This document shows positions 59,992 to 64,000 of a stretch of 64,000 bases of DNA, one piece after another. The translations under genes and the position numbers were made by a program. The notes below the pieces were generated by a model. The model was given only the letters and a program-made list of their open reading frames with translations, did not search any database and was not told the origin of the DNA. Each line of letters begins with the position of its first letter. Positions within the stretch are counted from its first letter, which is position 1. This stretch comes from Pseudomonas asplenii (GTDB taxonomy: Bacteria > Pseudomonadota > Gammaproteobacteria > Pseudomonadales > Pseudomonadaceae): positions 6,262,001-6,326,000 of the forward strand of contig NZ_LT629777.1 in the NCBI RefSeq assembly GCF_900105475.1. The letters run 5' to 3'.

Positions 59992-60630
59992 TCAGGCCAC
60001 CGAATGATCGGTGTCGCGCTTGCGCTTGTTGCCCATGCGCACGCCGATATCCATCAGGAACTGGAAGAATCCTTCCTGGTCCTCCAGCACATTGCTCCAG
60101 AACGGCGAGTGGTACAGCGCAACCGCACCGTGCACCAGCGCCCAGGCGGCGCAATAATGAAAGTACGGCGGCACATCCTCAAGCTTGCCTTCGCTGATGC
60201 GACCCTTGATCAGCAGGGTCAGGCGCTCGAAGTTGGAGGCGCGGATCTTGTGCAGTTCCTCGACCATCTCCGGCACCTGGTGCCCCTTGACCACTTTCTC
60301 TTCCAGGCGGTCGAACAGCCGGTAGCGCTGCGGATCACGCATGCGGAATTCGAAGTAGGCGCGCGACAGCGCTTCCTTGTCCTTGTCGACATCGGCCGAG
60401 TGCAGCAACTCGTTCAGGTCGCGCTCATAGTCGAGCATCAGGCGCAGGTAGATCTCCGCCTTGGACTTGAAATGCTTGTAAATGGTGCCTTTGCCGATAC
60501 CGACGGCATCCGCGATCATCTCGACGGTGACACTGTCTTCACCCTGTTCGAGGAACAGCTTTAGCGCGGTATCGAGAATTTCCTGCTCGCGGCGACGAAA
60601 CTCACGGACCTTACGGGGTTCTTTGTGCAT
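59992..60630 (-). CDS. TetR-family regulator
   Basis: A 212-residue TetR protein: MHKEPRKVREFRRREQEILDTALKLF, SVTVEMIADAVGIGKGTIYKHFKSKAEIYL form the HTH (residues 10-60). The ligand domain is all helical. SD is poor at 60630; the longer frame to 60687 has no family support. Synteny with P. aeruginosa, where a TetR gene precedes rgsA and tatD, supports orthology. Target not known. Confidence 0.92.
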   Translation of the reverse strand: MHKEPRKVREFRRREQEILDTALKLFLEQGEDSVTVEMIADAVGIGKGTIYKHFKSKAEIYLRLMLDYERDLNELLHSADVDKDKEALSRAYFEFRMRDPQRYRLFDRLEEKVVKGHQVPEMVEELHKIRASNFERLTLLIKGRISEGKLEDVPPYFHYCAAWALVHGAVALYHSPFWSNVLEDQEGFFQFLMDIGVRMGNKRKRDTDHSVA

Positions 60631-60905
60631 AAGAAAAGGTCTGTAGGGGCAAAATCGAAGCAAACTATTATGCCTGAGCCGCGCCAAATTGCACGGATCA
60701 TCAGCGGCTTTTCGTTTTCACTGTCGACGAATCAACCCTCGCTGGTCAAAAAGGCTTCGTCAGGGTCACGCTGCGTCGCTCTACGACAAGGCCCCGACGC
60801 CGGGCGAACGAGTGAGAACTCAAGGAAAGCGCCTGTATTCCAAATCTGTTTAAAAAATGAGCAGACCTGACTGGACGTAGCGCGATAGTGACCAATACTT
60901 GAATT
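60631..60905 (+). promoter_or_regulatory. rgsA upstream region
   Basis: No gene here. CAATACTT (60893-60900) fits a sigma-38-like -10 element for rgsA. I did not find a GacA-type TGTAAG-N6-CTTACA box in the 275 bases. The left half is the TetR gene's 5' side. Confidence 0.45.
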
Positions 60906-61022
60906 GTCGGCGGGCATATCCCCCAAGTGTCGCGTCGATAAGGGTGCCAAGGGACCGCGCGCCTTTGTTTTACTCCTAATGGTCTTAACCCGGATTCCCC
61001 CCCCAGAACCCGGGTTTTTTTT
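60906..61022 (+). ncRNA. rgsA: Small RNA RgsA
   Basis: About 117-nt stand-alone RNA between TetR and tatD, where P. aeruginosa keeps RgsA (P16). It starts after CAATACTT, contains GGCGGGCATATCCCCC and ends in a terminator hairpin AACCCGG / CCGGGTT (60987-61016) with eight T. RgsA is RpoS dependent, and in several species Gac dependent, and acts with Hfq on regulator mRNAs. Ends are estimated within a few bases. Confidence 0.85.
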
Positions 61023-61052
61023 GCCTGCGATTTACCTGCAGCCCCTTTGGTA

Positions 61053-61066
61053 GCGGGCTTGCCCGC
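61053..61066. repeat. REP core palindrome
   Basis: GCGGGC-TT-GCCCGC with flanking GTA and GAAT, between rgsA and the tatD stop. Confidence 0.7.
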
Positions 61067-61089
61067 GAATGGTCCCAGGCACACCCGGC

Positions 61090-61872
61090 TCAGCCGACAT
61101 GCGCCAGCACAAACAACCGTTTGAAGTTTTCCGTCGTCTGCTCGGCAAACTGTTCATAAGGCACACCCCGCAACATCGCCAGGTACTCTGCCACTTCCCG
61201 CACGTATTGCGGCAGGTTCGGCTTGCCACGATAGGGAATCGGCGCCAGGTACGGCGAGTCGGTCTCCACCAGCAGGCGATCGGCCGGTACCTGGCGGGCC
61301 ACGTCGCGCAAGGCATCGGCATTGCGGAAGGTGACGATGCCCGACAGCGAGATATAGAAACCCAGGTCCAGCGCAGCCTTGGCCATGTCCCAGTCTTCGG
61401 TGAAGCAATGCAACACGCCCGCCTGGGGCAACTGGGCCTCGCGCAACAGTTGCAGGGTATCGGCACGGGCACCGCGAGTATGGACGATCACCGGTTTGCC
61501 GGTCTTCTGCGCTGCCTCCAGATGCAGGCGAAAGGAGGCCTGCTGAACCTCGGCCGCCTCGGGCTCATAGTGGTAGTCCAGGCCGGTTTCGCCGATCGCC
61601 ACCACCCGCGGGTGATCGAGTTCGCGCAGCAGCCAGTCGAGCGCCGGGGTCGCATCGGGCTTGACGTCCAGCGGATGCACGCCGACCGAACAGTCGACAT
61701 CGGCATAACGATCGGCCAGGGCCTTCACCTCGGCGGCGTTGTCGGCGCTGACGCCAATGCACAGGAAATGGCCGACACCGCGCTGGCGCGCCGCCTCAAG
61801 GGCGGCATCCAGGGAACCCTGGTGCGCGGTCAGGTCCAGACGGTCGAGGTGACAATGGGAATCTACAAGCAT
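61090..61872 (-). CDS. tatD: TatD-family metal-dependent DNase
   Basis: A 260-residue TIM-barrel nuclease. MLVDSHCHLDRLDL gives the metal motif HCH; GETGLDYHYEP carries the catalytic Glu; PVIVHTRGA, LHCFTED and ETDSPYLAP supply the other ligands. Involved in DNA repair or degradation. It follows pilZ by 14 bases in the holB-pilZ-tatD operon. SD weak at the ATG. Confidence 0.96.
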   Translation of the reverse strand: MLVDSHCHLDRLDLTAHQGSLDAALEAARQRGVGHFLCIGVSADNAAEVKALADRYADVDCSVGVHPLDVKPDATPALDWLLRELDHPRVVAIGETGLDYHYEPEAAEVQQASFRLHLEAAQKTGKPVIVHTRGARADTLQLLREAQLPQAGVLHCFTEDWDMAKAALDLGFYISLSGIVTFRNADALRDVARQVPADRLLVETDSPYLAPIPYRGKPNLPQYVREVAEYLAMLRGVPYEQFAEQTTENFKRLFVLAHVG

Positions 61873-61886
61873 AGGAAAGAGGGCAA

Positions 61887-62243
61887 CTACATCGTATGAG
61901 TGGGACGGTCGGACTTCAGGGCGCCGGCCAGATGGGTTTCGATCTTGCTGCGGGCAGTATTGTCGCCGTCATTGAACTGCACGCCGATACCCGCCGCGCG
62001 ATTGCCCTGAGCCCCCTTTGGGGTGATCCAGGTGACCTTGCCGGCGACCGGAATCTTCTCCAGCTCATCCATCAGGTTCAGCAGCATGAACACCTCGTCG
62101 CCCAACTTGTAGCTCTTGTTGGTGGGGATGAACAGGCCACCATTCTTGATAAAGGGCATATAGGCCGCGTACAGCACCGACTTGTCTTTGATGGTCAGCG
62201 ACAGAATGCCGTTGCGCGGGCCAGGACCAATAGGTTCGTTCAT
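61887..62243 (-). CDS. pilZ: Type IV pilus assembly protein PilZ
   Basis: A 118-residue PilZ-domain protein: ILSLTIKDKSVLYAAYMPF, GGLFIPTNKSYKLGDEVFML, GKVTWITPKGAQGNRAAGIGVQF. True PilZ lacks the RxxxR c-di-GMP motif before the domain, as here, and works through FimX and PilB in pilus assembly. GGGAG precedes the ATG. Middle gene of holB-pilZ-tatD. Confidence 0.96.
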   Translation of the reverse strand: MNEPIGPGPRNGILSLTIKDKSVLYAAYMPFIKNGGLFIPTNKSYKLGDEVFMLLNLMDELEKIPVAGKVTWITPKGAQGNRAAGIGVQFNDGDNTARSKIETHLAGALKSDRPTHTM

Positions 62244-62281
62244 GCAGACTCCCGAAATGCAGATAAGCCGATTCTAGGGCA

Positions 62282-63268
62282 TCAGTTTTGGCTAGGCAAA
62301 GCGGCCCACTGTACCAGCAGCGCTTCGAGCAGCAGCACCCGGTTGAGGTTGGCCTTGCTCAGCACCTTCTGGCGCTGGGCGAGGATCCAGTCCTGGATAT
62401 TCAGAACCTTTTCCCGCGACGCCTTCTGCGCCAGGTACTGCACCACCTTGCGCATGTCCGGCAGGCCGAGACCCTCCTCGTCCTGGGTCAGCTGATAGCG
62501 CAGGATCAGGTTCGACCAATCGCAGAACCAGTCGAACAACAGCAACAGCGGGATGGCGTTCCAGCCTTCGGCCAGTTGCGTCGCCGACAGCTGCTGCTTG
62601 AGCAGCCTCTTCACCCCATCGACCACCTGCGCCCGCTGCTCGCGCACGCCCTGGGCCTGCAGGTTGGCCGCCATCAGTGGCGAGCCGGCCGCCAGGGTCA
62701 GCAGCTCCACCCGCTCCTCTTCGCTGCAATCGGGCAAGGCCGTAGCCAGCCACTGCAGACTCATCGCCTCGCTCGGCAGCGGGCAGGCCTGCTGCACGCA
62801 GCGGCTGCGCACGGTCGGCAACAAGCGGCTGGACTGATGGCTGACCAGCAGCAGCACGGTGTCGCCGGAGGGTTCTTCAAGGCTCTTGAGCAAGGCGTTG
62901 GCGGCGTTGATGTTCATCGACTCCACCGGTTCGATCAGCACTACCTTGCGCCCGCCCAGTTGCGCGGTCTGGGCGACGAAACCGACCAGGTCACGGACCT
63001 GGTCGACCTTGATCGCCTTGTCCGCTTCCTCGGGTTCCAGGATGTAGTTGTCCGGGTGGCTGCCGGCTGCCAGCAACAGGCACGACTTGCACTGCCCGCA
63101 AGCCTCCAGGCCCGCCGGGCTCTTGCACAGCAGCAACGCCATCAGCCGCTCGGCCAACGCGCGCTTGCCGATCCCCGCCGGGCCATGCAGCAGGTAGGCA
63201 TGGGCATGCTGGGTACGCCCGGCCAGTTGCTGCCAGAGGGTATTCTGCCAGGGATAGGCTTCAGCCAT
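62282..63268 (-). CDS. holB: DNA polymerase III delta' subunit
   Basis: Clamp-loader subunit, 328 residues. Degenerate Walker A HGPAGIGKRALA, a zinc module CGQCKSC with CKSPAG before it, SLEEPSGDTVLLLVSHQ and SRCVQQACPL follow; an SRC motif supplies the arginine-finger region. First gene of the holB-pilZ-tatD operon. In Pseudomonas tmk normally precedes holB; here the upstream gene runs in the opposite direction and is not tmk. Confidence 0.96.
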   Translation of the reverse strand: MAEAYPWQNTLWQQLAGRTQHAHAYLLHGPAGIGKRALAERLMALLLCKSPAGLEACGQCKSCLLLAAGSHPDNYILEPEEADKAIKVDQVRDLVGFVAQTAQLGGRKVVLIEPVESMNINAANALLKSLEEPSGDTVLLLVSHQSSRLLPTVRSRCVQQACPLPSEAMSLQWLATALPDCSEEERVELLTLAAGSPLMAANLQAQGVREQRAQVVDGVKRLLKQQLSATQLAEGWNAIPLLLLFDWFCDWSNLILRYQLTQDEEGLGLPDMRKVVQYLAQKASREKVLNIQDWILAQRQKVLSKANLNRVLLLEALLVQWAALPSQN

Positions 63269-63419
63269 GCTGCAACCCCATCACGCGCTGCGGCGCGCCA
63301 GCCGGTTGTTTTATCTTGATAAAAAATCTAAACACAGCAGTATGGGTATCCTTTCGACAACAGGTAAACAGGGAGGCCGTCTGCGCCGGCTACCCTGGCA
63401 AGGCTCCAGGAGCAACAGT

Positions 63420-64000
63420 TTGAGAACCATCATCGGGCTCGCCGCACTCGCCAGATCCGGCAAAGACACGGTAGCGTCAATGCTGCTCACCCAAGCGGAG
63501 ATTGCCGCCTTTGCCCTGGCCGACCCACTCAAGGTCGGCTGCCAGGCCCTCTTCGGCCTGAGCGATGAACAAACCTGGGACGATACATTAAAAGAACAGA
63601 AGATTGATCGGTGGAACCGTTCCCCGCGCGAGTTCTTCCAGCAAGTCGGCACGGAGTGGATGCGCAATCATAACCCAGACCACTGGTTGCAGCGGGCGGA
63701 TCGCGAGATCAATCCGCCGCGCGACGACAGCGCCTGGTCGGGCACGGCCAACCTGTCTGCCGCCGACGCGCCCCTGCGCCTGGCGGCCCAAGCCTTCTTC
63801 GACTTCTCGAACGCGCAGATCTGGGACGCTGGGCATTACTCGCAGATCGATCCGAGCTGGAACATTTCCCCGCAGAATGCCGTCGCCCTGATCGAACGAC
63901 ATGCCCTGGCCTTCGACCCCGATTACGCCGCCAAACGCGCCCAACTGCCGCTGGCCCCACTCAAGCGCCGTCCGCCGCTGCCGGCCAGCGCTTCGACGAT
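63420..64000 (+). CDS. Deoxynucleoside monophosphate kinase-like protein, 3' end cut off
   Basis: Reading frame open to the window end, at least 193 codons. TTG at 63420 has AGGAG 7 bases upstream. N-terminus MRTIIGLAALARSGKDTVASML carries a Walker A-like P-loop (ARSGKDT) of phage and bacterial dNMP kinases; FALADPLKVGCQALFGL, EWMRNHNPDHWLQRADREI fit the family. From about residue 115 the sequence (LSAADAPLRLAAQAFFDFSN...) is unusual for a kinase. Its origin could be phage-derived. Confidence 0.7.
   Translation, partial: MRTIIGLAALARSGKDTVASMLLTQAEIAAFALADPLKVGCQALFGLSDEQTWDDTLKEQKIDRWNRSPREFFQQVGTEWMRNHNPDHWLQRADREINPPRDDSAWSGTANLSAADAPLRLAAQAFFDFSNAQIWDAGHYSQIDPSWNISPQNAVALIERHALAFDPDYAAKRAQLPLAPLKRRPPLPASAST

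Noticed and set aside
6707..61066. CRISPR-like repeats
   Set aside because: The repeated units are scattered REP palindromes in intergenic regions, with no regular spacing and no cas genes.
63420..64000. Start of a prophage
   Set aside because: One phage-like kinase gene at the window edge is not enough; no integrase, repressor or structural gene is visible.

Overview
The window is chromosomal DNA of a fluorescent Pseudomonas, most likely of the P. fluorescens complex. The evidence is high GC with strong GC3 bias, AGGAG-type ribosome binding sites, Pseudomonas REP palindromes built on GCGGGCTTG / GCGGGCAAGCCCGC, an RgsA-like sRNA next to tatD-pilZ-holB, and a gene order (htpX, tpm, deaD, class II DAHP synthase, ohrR-ohr, efp-earP) that I remember from P. 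aeruginosa. It reads as core genome with small accessory insertions; I see no prophage, IS element or CRISPR array.

Layout. 1-6.7 kb: htpX (cut at the left edge), tpm, a YgiD-type dioxygenase, the RNA helicase deaD with a long leader, a spermidine-synthase-like methyltransferase and class II DAHP synthase. 6.7-15.2 kb: YcaQ-like glycosylase, TauE exporter with divergent LysR, the ohrR-ohr peroxide module with a secreted esterase, efp plus its rhamnosyltransferase earP, and a small membrane protein followed by a GreA/B C-domain protein. 15.2-22.4 kb: small envelope/stress proteins, dpkA, a divergent NCS1 transporter plus hydantoin-racemase-like pair, LysR/SDR and a HAD phosphatase. 22.6-26.0 kb: a cluster of small unknown or stress-type proteins (DUF6388-like, proline/glycine-rich secreted, Rho_N-like, two DUF1652-type proteins, DUF4142, DUF1543). 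26.0-28.8 kb: LysR/LysE pair and an epoxide-hydrolase-like protein.

28.8-30.1 kb is the clearest accessory spot: a YafO-like toxin with a 48-residue upstream partner, a palindromic operator and flanking imperfect direct repeats, next to tRNA-Ser(GGA). 30.3-42.5 kb: crotonase, plsC, corA, a class I amidotransferase, a 31-residue membrane peptide, a rhodanese-fold protein without the catalytic Cys coupled to a cytochrome c fusion, RraB, a START protein, YkgJ, a MocR regulator, and a lipoprotein/OmpA pair with a periplasmic binding protein. 42.6-46.5 kb: etfBA and, divergently, ETF-ubiquinone oxidoreductase, with a PsrA-type site and a perfect 16-bp palindrome between them. These proteins pass electrons from acyl-CoA dehydrogenases to ubiquinone.

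46.6-57.4 kb: AraC/ADH pair, an isochorismatase-family hydrolase preceded by what looks like a threonine-codon attenuator, a variant histidine phosphatase, copCD, a GntP permease, DUF4865 plus a 47-residue membrane peptide with divergent LysR, a heme-oxygenase-like-fold protein and lpxO. 57.6-64 kb: DUF1285, DUF4823, moaA, TetR, rgsA, tatD-pilZ-holB, then a dNMP-kinase-like gene running off the right edge where tmk would be expected.

The most novel-looking items are the candidate Thr-leader attenuator at 49.4-49.55 kb and the YafO-like toxin module. Next come the regulatory palindromes at the etf locus, the catalytic-residue-deficient family members (rhodanese, racemase, heme-oxygenase-like protein) and an orphan minus-strand terminator at 25.2 kb that may end a small RNA.
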